From IMG/VR virus record IMGVR_UViG_3300020074_000068, positions 1 through 33,047 of that record: a DNA stretch of 33,047 nt; one strand, written 5' to 3'. Shown here piece by piece: positions 1 to 6,287 of the stretch (position 1 is the first letter of the stretch; every line of letters starts with the position of its first letter). This stretch comes from a virus. Made by a program: the position numbers and the translations under genes. Below the pieces are notes generated by a model, which saw nothing but the letters and a program-made list of their open reading frames with translations, did no database searches and was not told the DNA's origin.

Positions 1-93
1 TCCTACTGATAATCCTAGTCCAATAATTAATTTAATTGCTTTTAAAGCATCACTAATAATTCGTTTTGACCAGAAACTATAATAGTTTTTCAT
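1..93 (-). CDS. Partial small protein, N-terminus only (runs off window)
   Basis: An ATG at 93-91 opens a frame with no stop for 31 codons down to base 1. The visible residues start MKNYYSFWSKRI, then a basic/hydrophobic stretch and a run rich in Ile, Leu and Gly (LIIGLGLSVG), which could be the start of a membrane segment. The start follows the stop of the preceding gene by one base (TAA-T-ATG), the same junction used by the gene before it. I do not recognise the family. It could be a membrane protein or simply a small accessory phage protein; only the N-terminus is visible. Confidence 0.5.
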   Translation of the reverse strand, partial: MKNYYSFWSKRIISDALKAIKLIIGLGLSVG

Positions 94-110
94 ATTATAC
101 GTTTAATGTT
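87..110. repeat. 24-bp direct repeat, copy 1 (gene junction)
   Basis: This 24-base stretch is identical to 295-318, a period of 208 bases. It contains the last codons and stop of one gene (Thr-Leu-Asn-Val-stop) and the ATG plus first Lys codon of the next. Confidence 0.85.
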
Positions 111-301
111 ATTTTATAACTAGCATCAAATACTTCTTCCCAAAACGGCTTTTCTTCTGTTCCATAATTCTCATATACCTTTCCATCTAAACCTAGTACT
201 ATTGTTCCCGGTCCAAAATTATTACCTTGTATAAAATTATTTTCATTAAATATACATTTTCTTTCTACTGTTTCTTCATCAAATATTACTGTTATTTTCA
301 T
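95..301 (-). CDS. Hypothetical protein, 68 aa
   Basis: This is a small acidic, aromatic-rich protein of unknown function. It begins MKITVIFDEETVERK and contains a central segment (residues about 27-47) with Gly, Pro and several aromatics that looks like a compact beta fold; there is no signal peptide or membrane segment. The ATG lies one base after the queE stop codon, so it is probably translationally coupled to queE. Its last four residues (TLNV) are identical to the last four residues of QueE because the two gene junctions are a perfect 24-bp direct repeat. No family recognised. Confidence 0.6.
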   Translation of the reverse strand: MKITVIFDEETVERKCIFNENNFIQGNNFGPGTIVLGLDGKVYENYGTEEKPFWEEVFDASYKITLNV

Positions 302-318
302 ATTATACGTTTAATGTT
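295..318. repeat. 24-bp direct repeat, copy 2 (gene junction)
   Basis: Identical to 87-110. It spans the queE stop codon and the start of the 68-aa gene. Confidence 0.85.
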
Positions 319-1139
319 TTATTCCAAGCGGCAATATGTAAACGTGTTAATCCTCTGAATCTATACTTCTTAGCCATCTCTAAACAGAATTGAGTACGCT
401 CTTCAAAATCCTTAACATCATCTAAACCAGGCATACACACTACATTTTTAAGTGGTATATCTAACGGTTTAACAAAATCTTCAAATATTTCTATAACATC
501 ATTTTCAGTACTAATAACAAATTTAAACTGGTAATTACTATGTTCCATAATACGTCTAAGACCAGCTTCAACAAAACGTTGCTTTTTAGTCATACCTGAA
601 TTAGCTAGTTTAGGTGAGCAGTTAATTTGATCTAAAATATTAAAGAGATCTTCTTCAATAACTACAGTGCCATTTGTTTCAACTTCATTAAAGACTTTGT
701 AGTTTTCAAAGTTTTCTATAGTACTCCAATACTTAAAGAAGTTAGTTATAGCTTCCTGATGACCTTTAATTGTAGGCTCACCACCAGTCCAAATGATATG
801 TATATTACCGTTTTTAATATCGTCATATACGCCTTGTCCTTTCCATCTATTAATTAAATACTGGAACTCTTTTTCTTCTCCTCTCCATAACCACTGACTT
901 GTAGAATCACAAGTCCAAGTTGCTTTACCTTCTTTAACTAAATCACCTTCAAATATTTCTCCATCTTCTAATGATGCTTCTTTTGCTAAATTATTAGCAA
1001 ATGCTCTACTCATGCCGCAGGTTAGATTACATATACCTAAACGGACAAAGTATGAAGGTACACCTGATGATATACCTTCACCTTGGATAGAGTAAAAGTC
1101 ACTAGAAATTAATAGTTTATGCGGATCGATTTTGCTCAT
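303..1139 (-). CDS. queE: QueE-like 7-carboxy-7-deazaguanine synthase (radical SAM)
   Basis: QueE converts 6-carboxy-tetrahydropterin to 7-carboxy-7-deazaguanine (CDG) using S-adenosylmethionine and a 4Fe-4S cluster. Visible hallmarks are the N-terminal FYSIQGEG motif (residues about 15-22), RLGICNLTCG with C37 and C41, a long insertion, then TWTCDS with C77, and the radical-SAM GGEP motif at 119-122. The cysteine layout is the expanded form with an insertion before the third cysteine rather than the compact CxxxCxxC, a layout I associate with phage-type QueE. At 278 aa it is slightly longer than bacterial QueE. The gene overlaps the upstream SPFH gene by 4 bases (ATGA), so the two are translationally coupled. 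queD lies 1.2 kb upstream in the same operon. Such pairs feed preQ0-type base synthesis, either for DNA modification or tRNA queuosine; the choice cannot be made from this window. Confidence 0.9.
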   Translation of the reverse strand: MSKIDPHKLLISSDFYSIQGEGISSGVPSYFVRLGICNLTCGMSRAFANNLAKEASLEDGEIFEGDLVKEGKATWTCDSTSQWLWRGEEKEFQYLINRWKGQGVYDDIKNGNIHIIWTGGEPTIKGHQEAITNFFKYWSTIENFENYKVFNEVETNGTVVIEEDLFNILDQINCSPKLANSGMTKKQRFVEAGLRRIMEHSNYQFKFVISTENDVIEIFEDFVKPLDIPLKNVVCMPGLDDVKDFEERTQFCLEMAKKYRFRGLTRLHIAAWNKTLNV

Positions 1140-1681
1140 ACGCTTTCGTTTACTGGAATTATTTTAGACTGGTGTGTTGCATCTTGAATTATACGTATAG
1201 AACTGGCAATTTGTAGATCAGTTAATGTAACTTTTTCTACTTTGATTCCCCATTTTTTTACAAACTTTCCTACCTCAAAGGTTAACTTTTTATCAATTTC
1301 AATAATATTAACCCACTCCGTATCTTCTATAATATCTCGAATCATTCCCCCGGTAGTATCAGTAAGGACGTCTTGGGGCTGGGTTATAGTTAGCAGAAAA
1401 GTTTTTATGTCAACTATTGTAAATCGAATAATACCTTTTACTACTACATTTTTGTTATCGGCAGTAGTTATCGATTGAGGGGGTATATCGATTGACTGTG
1501 TAATTGTTGCATGTTTCCAAACAGAATCAAAGAATGGCATTTTAAAATATAGTCCTGGTTTGACTGTTTTAATATATTTTCCATTACGTAATACAATAGC
1601 CTCCTCCCATTCATCAATAATGAATACAGGCCACAGTTCGTATATGAACTGCTGTATAAGGGATATTAATTTATCAAACAT
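1136..1681 (-). CDS. SPFH/band-7 (stomatin/prohibitin-like) membrane protein
   Basis: Residues about 5-22 (LISLIQQFIYELWPVFII) form a hydrophobic membrane anchor. They are followed by a typical band-7 pattern: EWEEAIVLRNGKY, the VKPGLYFKMPFFDSV segment, then IDIPPQSITTADNKNVVVKGIIRF. The following region (DTTGGMIRDIIEDTEWVNII) matches the part of SPFH proteins leading into the helical region. At 181 aa it contains little beyond the SPFH domain and lacks the long C-terminal coiled coil of HflK/HflC or flotillin. Known SPFH proteins form ring or cage assemblies on membranes and regulate the FtsH protease; what this phage protein does is unknown. It starts within the stop of the upstream gene (TAATG) and overlaps queE by 4 bases. 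Confidence 0.8.
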   Translation of the reverse strand: MFDKLISLIQQFIYELWPVFIIDEWEEAIVLRNGKYIKTVKPGLYFKMPFFDSVWKHATITQSIDIPPQSITTADNKNVVVKGIIRFTIVDIKTFLLTITQPQDVLTDTTGGMIRDIIEDTEWVNIIEIDKKLTFEVGKFVKKWGIKVEKVTLTDLQIASSIRIIQDATHQSKIIPVNESV

Positions 1682-2031
1682 TATTGACGTTGCTTCGCTT
1701 TAAGCTTTTTGCGCTTAAGAGCCTTCTCGCTAATAGTCTGCCCTTTTTTTTCCATCTCTACCTCATATTTTTCAGTTTTACGGCTAACAGCTTTCCATTC
1801 AGACTTAGGAATAAACTTCCAAATACTACCGACCTTAGCATCGGCTTGACGATCGTCTACTCGTTGGATATCACCAGTATTGATATTTTTAATGCACTTC
1901 ATAGGTTTTAACCTCCATGTTTTAATATAATTAAATATATGATTAATCTGCGGATATTCCAAAAAAATACCTAAAATAGTTGGATGCTGTTCTCCGCAAA
2001 GACCGAGGGAGTGTATAACTGATTCAAACAT
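1681..2031 (-). CDS. Hypothetical protein, 116 aa, with a likely internal start at 1902
   Basis: No function recognised. The ORF seems to be made of two parts. Residues 1-43 start MFESVIHSLGLCGEQHPT and look like one of the small 'LGLCG-x-x-H' phage proteins. From Met44 (MKCIKNINTGD) a second, compact part carries WKFIPKSEWK and ends in a very basic tail rich in Lys/Arg. Met44 is preceded by a perfect GGAGGT at 1916-1911 with 8-base spacing, the strongest ribosome-binding site in the window, whereas the ATG at 2031 follows TATAAATAAAAAA with no Shine-Dalgarno. The gene may therefore yield a 116-aa protein, a 73-aa protein (1681-1902), or both. Its stop overlaps the SPFH start. Confidence 0.6.
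   Translation of the reverse strand: MFESVIHSLGLCGEQHPTILGIFLEYPQINHIFNYIKTWRLKPMKCIKNINTGDIQRVDDRQADAKVGSIWKFIPKSEWKAVSRKTEKYEVEMEKKGQTISEKALKRKKLKAKQRQ
1911..1916 (-). promoter_or_regulatory. Strong internal Shine-Dalgarno (GGAGGT) before ATG 1902
   Basis: GGAGGT lies 8 bases upstream of an in-frame ATG inside the 116-aa ORF. Almost no other gene in this window has a recognisable Shine-Dalgarno, so this site points to a separately translated 73-aa product. Confidence 0.6.
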
Positions 2032-2035
2032 TTTT

Positions 2036-2302
2036 TTATTTATAAGATTGTAGTTTCATTTTTAATCTATTGATCATAATTTGACAATACCATTTTCCCA
2101 TATTACTAGAAGCATTTTTGTATTTTTTTTCCCACTCTACTATCTTACGCATGATAGGCACATTAGCTTTATTCTTAATATCATTATAGTAGTAACAGTT
2201 ATTTTCTAACATAGCTTCTTCCAAATTTCCTTCACTGCACGGAGGAGGTTGCTGTACCATAAGTTCCTTACCTTCGGCTTTTTTAGATTTTTTTATAGGC
2301 AT
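2036..2302 (-). CDS. Hypothetical protein, 88 aa
   Basis: Unknown small soluble protein. The first 20 residues are basic (MPIKKSKKAEGKEL) and low complexity; the rest looks helical, with two Cys (near CYYYND and WYCQ) and a basic C-terminus (INRLKMKLQSYK). It starts 9 bases after the queD stop and ends 4 bases before the next start, so it belongs to the same transcript. A DNA- or RNA-binding role would fit the charge, but nothing in the sequence establishes it. Confidence 0.6.
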   Translation of the reverse strand: MPIKKSKKAEGKELMVQQPPPCSEGNLEEAMLENNCYYYNDIKNKANVPIMRKIVEWEKKYKNASSNMGKWYCQIMINRLKMKLQSYK

Positions 2303-2311
2303 ATAGCTAGT

Positions 2312-2776
2312 TTATTCGAAATAAGATGCTGAATTTTTATTGTTCTCCATAAATTCTACTTTTACTACTCTAACTCTACCGCTAGATTCTTCTTGAACAA
2401 ATCTATTAACCCTCTCGAAAATAAATTTCGCAAACTGTTCGGCGCCGACTGTTGGAAGTATCCTTAGTTGGATAATCCCCTCTTTATCCATATTATGAAA
2501 ATAAGAACGATATGGATCATCTTCAGCTATAACAGTTGTATGATCAAACATATAATCCATCCATTCTTTAGGCTTCATACCATCAATATTACCTTTAGCA
2601 CGCTTCATACCTCCAAAATCCCAAACCCAATTGCGTTCATCTAGTTCACCCTCAAACCATACTCTGAATGATACTCCATAGCCATGCAAAAAGCGGCAAT
2701 GGGTCGCGTCTGCTTTCCATTGACGAAATACGCAGCTATATCCGTCAAATAACTTAGTTGATTGGAATATAGTCAT
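2312..2776 (-). CDS. queD: QueD-like 6-carboxy-5,6,7,8-tetrahydropterin synthase
   Basis: QueD turns 7,8-dihydroneopterin triphosphate into 6-carboxy-tetrahydropterin, the substrate of QueE. The 154-aa length, the HCRFLHGYG motif (C27 is the expected catalytic cysteine, H31 the expected zinc ligand), VWDFGGMK, the central DHTT and the VGAEQFAKFIFE segment identify the T-fold PTPS/QueD superfamily. It departs from E. coli QueD at two zinc-ligand positions: the early His aligns with Phe in SCVFRQW and the second His of HGH is Tyr33. I recall this 'FRQW...HC...HGY' form as a divergent subfamily, so it may be functional with altered metal binding. A TATAAATA box sits 7 bases upstream of the start. 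Together with queE it supports a phage 7-deazaguanine pathway; GTP cyclohydrolase and the later enzymes are not in this window. Confidence 0.85.
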   Translation of the reverse strand: MTIFQSTKLFDGYSCVFRQWKADATHCRFLHGYGVSFRVWFEGELDERNWVWDFGGMKRAKGNIDGMKPKEWMDYMFDHTTVIAEDDPYRSYFHNMDKEGIIQLRILPTVGAEQFAKFIFERVNRFVQEESSGRVRVVKVEFMENNKNSASYFE

Positions 2777-2783
2777 AATAGAT

Positions 2784-2791
2784 TATTTATA
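2784..2791 (-). promoter_or_regulatory. TATAAATA box upstream of queD
   Basis: A perfect match to the T4 late-promoter core on the coding strand, ending 7 bases before the queD ATG. If used as a T4-type promoter the transcript would start about at the start codon. It could also be chance in AT-rich sequence. Confidence 0.35.
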
Positions 2792-2796
2792 ATAAT

Positions 2797-2994
<198 letters not shown>

Positions 2995-3003
2995 TTACTC
3001 TGT

Positions 3004-5343
3004 TTAGATTCCAAGGCTTGCTGTTACCCATCCGGTTACACTGTTTCCTGTATAGATCCATAGCTCGTTAGCGGCAGGATTAACATACATACTACCGGTA
3101 GCTGGATTTGCATCTGTTTGAGCAGGTACTATAAAGCTTCCAGTCACGATGAAAGAACCGGTTACTGTTAGAGGGCCGCCAACTATACCTACGGATCCGC
3201 TAATTATATGGCTATCTGTGAGGCTAGTACCTAACGATACCGCGTTTTTAGATAGAATGCTTCCTGAAACTGTTAATACGTGGTCTCTTCCATTTTGTTG
3301 TGAATAAGTGTAGTTGGTACTGCCGTCTTCGAGAGAAAAGTTGTTACTTATGATAGTATAGATCGGAATTTTTCCTTCGCCAGCTCCAAAAGATCCTCCA
3401 ATTAGAGTATCTGCTTGTTGCCTTACGAGTTTAATTGCACCGGCGGGGATATTTCCTGCAGCATTTGGTACTGCGTGTCCTATATTAGTATCGTTATAAT
3501 AAAAAGTATATCCTAGCGTGCTTGCAGTACTAAGATAAACGTCTCCGCGGAGAATAGTACCAAAAGCAGGTACTTGTGTTCCGCCAAACTTAATACTTGC
3601 CCAGTTAGTTCCTACTACTGAATTGCCTTGAATGTAATCAGTGCCTATTATCGAGCCGGTTACTGTTAGTCCGTTTGCATAGTTACCGCTTCCGCTTACG
3701 TCTAATGTATATTGAGGTAGTGATTTATTGATGCCTACCTTTGCTTGAGTCATTGATCCAGAGAAGCCAGTATTATTAATGTCTCCATAAGAGCCGGTTG
3801 CAAAAATTACACCACCTATATTTATAGAATCTTTTCTATTATTTTGCAGGGTTATACCGGTTCCGATAATAATATTGTTAGTACCTATCTGATTTTCTCC
3901 CGGATTTCCTGGGAATAAATATCCAGCTCTATACCCTATTATTGTAGAGTAAGAAGCAGTACTAGCTTGATTCCCTGCAAACTGTCCGATAAAGGTTGAA
4001 TTAGAAGCAGAAACGGCTGCATATCCTGCATTCTCACCAACAAAGAAAGAGCCTTCAGCTTCTCTTGCTCCTGATCCAGCAGAAGTACCTAGGAATGTTG
4101 CTCCGGCAGCATTTGTAGCTTCGTTTCCTGCATTAGCACCTATGAAAATAGAGGTTTGAGCATTAGTAGCAAAATGGCCTGCTTGATATCCTATAAAAGT
4201 AGAATTGCTAGCGTTAGTTGCTCCTTGACCTGCCGAGTTACCTAGGAAGTTAGATAGATGAGCAGAGGTCGCATTAACTCCTGCATTTGGTCCTATGAAG
4301 TTAGAATTATAAGCATTAGTAGAGCCGGATCCTGCAAACTCGCCTAAAAAGTTTGAGTGATTTGCCCCGTTTGCTCCATATCCAGCCTGGTTGCCTAAGA
4401 AGTTGGAATCGGTGGCAGTAGTGGCTTGAAAACCTGCCGAGTTACCTAGGAAGTTGGAATCGGTGGCATTAGTGGCTTGAAAACCTGCCGAGTTACCTAG
4501 GAAGTTAGAGTGATTAGCATTGGTCGCATCAACTCCTGCCGAGTTACCTAGGAAGTTAGATTGATTAGCATTGGTCGCATTATTTCCTGCATTTGTTCCA
4601 ATGAAACTTGAAAAACTTGCGGTTGCTGCTCCTGCTCCTGCGTTTAATCCAATAAAATTTGAATTATTGGCTTCTCCTGCATTTTGACCGGCATTAGTAC
4701 CGATAAAATTTGAGAACTGTGCGTTGGTAGCTGTATATCCTGCTGCATTGCCGATCATCACAGAGTTACCGGCTCCTGGTACAATATACCCTGCTACATC
4801 CCCAATAAACACCGAAGACGAAGCGTTAGTAGAGTTTTGACCGGTTCCGTTATTTCCAATAGCTACAGTTCTAATTGCATTAGTAGCAGATTGTCCGGCT
4901 GCATATCCTATAAAAATACCTTGGCCAGCATTACTGTTACCTGCTCCTGCAGCTACTCCTATAGCTACCATATTATCTGATCCGTTACTACCGTTACCGG
5001 CATTGAGCCCTAAAAATATACCGTCTGTAGTATCGAACGCAGTTGTAGGAGGGATCGTTGAATATATTGAAGATCCGCTACTTGATACTGCAAGTACTAC
5101 GTTAGCTCCTGGTGCATACGATGCTGATACGGCAAACGAGCTGCTTACTGCAAAAGAAGCTGATACAGCATTCAATACGAAGCTAGCCGTTTGTGCAGTT
5201 ATAGACGATGTTACTTGTGGTAACGAGTTTGCTAGATTCGTTATAGATAATTTCGAAGTCGTAGCTGTAGCTACTACAGGTAACACATCAGTACTTGTTA
5301 CTGAAGTAACTGCAGGAAGTTGGGATATTCTTACGTTTGCCAT
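3004..5343 (-). CDS. Large repetitive fibre-like protein, 779 aa
   Basis: This is a probable virion fibre (tail, baseplate or head decoration). The N-terminus MANVRISQLPAVTSVTSTDV resembles the attachment region common in uncultured tailed-phage fibres. It is followed by a Ser/Ala-rich stalk (ASFAVSSSFAVSASYA, residues about 50-90). From about residue 109 to 483 there are about 22 copies of a 17-residue unit, consensus S-N-F-L/I-G-x-x-A-G-x-x-A-T-N-A-x-x. The regular small-residue and hydrophobic spacing suggests a beta-roll or beta-helix like the YadA head but with a longer period. The C-terminal 290 residues contain several ASGS/TGSF motifs, and the protein ends MYVNPAANELWIYTG...WVTASLGI, a typical fibre tip. 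No S74 chaperone domain is apparent. Host recognition is likely but inferred. Confidence 0.75.
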   Translation of the reverse strand: MANVRISQLPAVTSVTSTDVLPVVATATTSKLSITNLANSLPQVTSSITAQTASFVLNAVSASFAVSSSFAVSASYAPGANVVLAVSSSGSSIYSTIPPTTAFDTTDGIFLGLNAGNGSNGSDNMVAIGVAAGAGNSNAGQGIFIGYAAGQSATNAIRTVAIGNNGTGQNSTNASSSVFIGDVAGYIVPGAGNSVMIGNAAGYTATNAQFSNFIGTNAGQNAGEANNSNFIGLNAGAGAATASFSSFIGTNAGNNATNANQSNFLGNSAGVDATNANHSNFLGNSAGFQATNATDSNFLGNSAGFQATTATDSNFLGNQAGYGANGANHSNFLGEFAGSGSTNAYNSNFIGPNAGVNATSAHLSNFLGNSAGQGATNASNSTFIGYQAGHFATNAQTSIFIGANAGNEATNAAGATFLGTSAGSGAREAEGSFFVGENAGYAAVSASNSTFIGQFAGNQASTASYSTIIGYRAGYLFPGNPGENQIGTNNIIIGTGITLQNNRKDSINIGGVIFATGSYGDINNTGFSGSMTQAKVGINKSLPQYTLDVSGSGNYANGLTVTGSIIGTDYIQGNSVVGTNWASIKFGGTQVPAFGTILRGDVYLSTASTLGYTFYYNDTNIGHAVPNAAGNIPAGAIKLVRQQADTLIGGSFGAGEGKIPIYTIISNNFSLEDGSTNYTYSQQNGRDHVLTVSGSILSKNAVSLGTSLTDSHIISGSVGIVGGPLTVTGSFIVTGSFIVPAQTDANPATGSMYVNPAANELWIYTGNSVTGWVTASLGI
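3894..5019 (-). repeat. Tandem 51-bp (17-aa) repeats in the fibre gene
   Basis: About 22 units of 51 bases lie back to back. The best conserved copies begin at 4400, 4451, 4502 and 4553 (exact 51-base spacing) and are nearly identical at nucleotide level over most of their length, while outer copies have diverged to share only the IG-x-x-AG core. Confidence 0.85.
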
Positions 5344-5367
5344 TTTTAGCTATTAGTTTAACTTATA

Positions 5368-5655
5368 CTATTCTATATTAGTACCTGTTATTAGATTATC
5401 GTCGTTTTCAGTCATTAAAAAGTGATCTATTTCCGTAACCATATAATATGTAACTTCTACAGGAGCTGGTGACCCAGCGACAGCGCCTGTCTCTTCGTAC
5501 CTTATATATTGATCAAAGTTTGTGCCTGGTGAAATATTTGCTGGGAATTTTATATTCCTTAATTTTAATATTCCGTCTTGATATGGGGTAGGTTTGTTAC
5601 CATCAGGGGTATTAATCTTTAACCTACTTTTTCTGAATAAATCAAGGAGACTCAT
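5368..5655 (-). CDS. Hypothetical protein, 95 aa
   Basis: Unknown. The N-terminus MSLLDLFRKSRLKI is basic and amphipathic, and the middle part carries LRNIKFPANISPGTNFDQYIRYE. The tail EIDHFLMTENDDNLITGTN is the sort of C-terminal beta segment often found in Bacteroidota-phage structural proteins. It lies directly upstream of the fibre gene (24-base gap), with a TATTTAT box just 4 bases upstream of its ATG, so it may be a small virion or fibre-attachment protein. That role is inferred from position only. Confidence 0.55.
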   Translation of the reverse strand: MSLLDLFRKSRLKINTPDGNKPTPYQDGILKLRNIKFPANISPGTNFDQYIRYEETGAVAGSPAPVEVTYYMVTEIDHFLMTENDDNLITGTNIE

Positions 5656-5687
5656 GTTAATAAATAGCGAGAAAACTAACTCTAAGC

Positions 5688-6287
5688 TTATTTAACCCAT
5701 GTTCTTTGATTATAGTGATAAGCGAGGCTACAGTTTTGATCATCGTAGATCTGACTGCTATCAAAAAATTTAACATCATCTCTACTTAAACACCACTCAG
5801 TAAGTGCGTATACGCTGAATGGTTCAGCCTGATCTTCTCTTAAATTAGTACGAGCTAAACAATACTCTATATATTTTTTAGTTAATCCAGGTCTAGCTAA
5901 GATAACATAATCATCTAAAAGATATATCTTTTTAGGGGGGGTGTAAGAATAGTAGCTATTCCTTCGGACGAAAATTAAATTACAATTATCAAAAAGACTA
6001 TAAACTGAATCGAAATTCGCTTTCCATTCTATATCAAAATCACAGCAGATACCGCCTTTATAATTTAATACTAAATACTTTGCAAGCTGTAGCTTATGGA
6101 AAACCGTAGAGGATAAAAATAAATTGCTAAACTCTCCAAGAATCGGGATCAACTTATCCTCAGTCCAGATTTCGAAATTGTATCCTGTATTCGATTCTTT
6201 AGCTCTATTATAATTCTTAATAAAACGTTCAGGAATATCTTTATCGCCAACCCATATATAATGTACAAAATTATTATACGATTTCAC
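5688..6287 (-). CDS. GT32-type glycosyltransferase (DXD sugar-binding)
   Basis: The N-terminus NNFVHYIWVGDKDIPERF matches the start of GT32/OCH1-like glycosyltransferases ('IPKxIHxIWxG'). The segment KLQLAKYLVLNYKGGICCDFDIE carries the family core, with the DFD (DXD) metal/nucleotide-sugar site. The C-terminal HYNQRTW matches the usual 'H..xxSW' ending. At 199 aa it is complete but compact. The start is GTG at 6287, overlapping the nrdJ end by 14 bases; the GGAGGGG formed by nrdJ's Gly codons just upstream acts as a plausible ribosome-binding site, indicating coupling to nrdJ. The acceptor is unknown; modified DNA bases, virion proteins and surface glycans are all possible. Confidence 0.75.
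   Translation of the reverse strand: MKSYNNFVHYIWVGDKDIPERFIKNYNRAKESNTGYNFEIWTEDKLIPILGEFSNLFLSSTVFHKLQLAKYLVLNYKGGICCDFDIEWKANFDSVYSLFDNCNLIFVRRNSYYSYTPPKKIYLLDDYVILARPGLTKKYIEYCLARTNLREDQAEPFSVYALTEWCLSRDDVKFFDSSQIYDDQNCSLAYHYNQRTWVK

Noticed and set aside
5003-5356. Plus-strand ORF opposite the fibre gene start
   Set aside because: Shadow of Ser/Ala/Thr-rich codons of the fibre stalk; no sign of independent coding.
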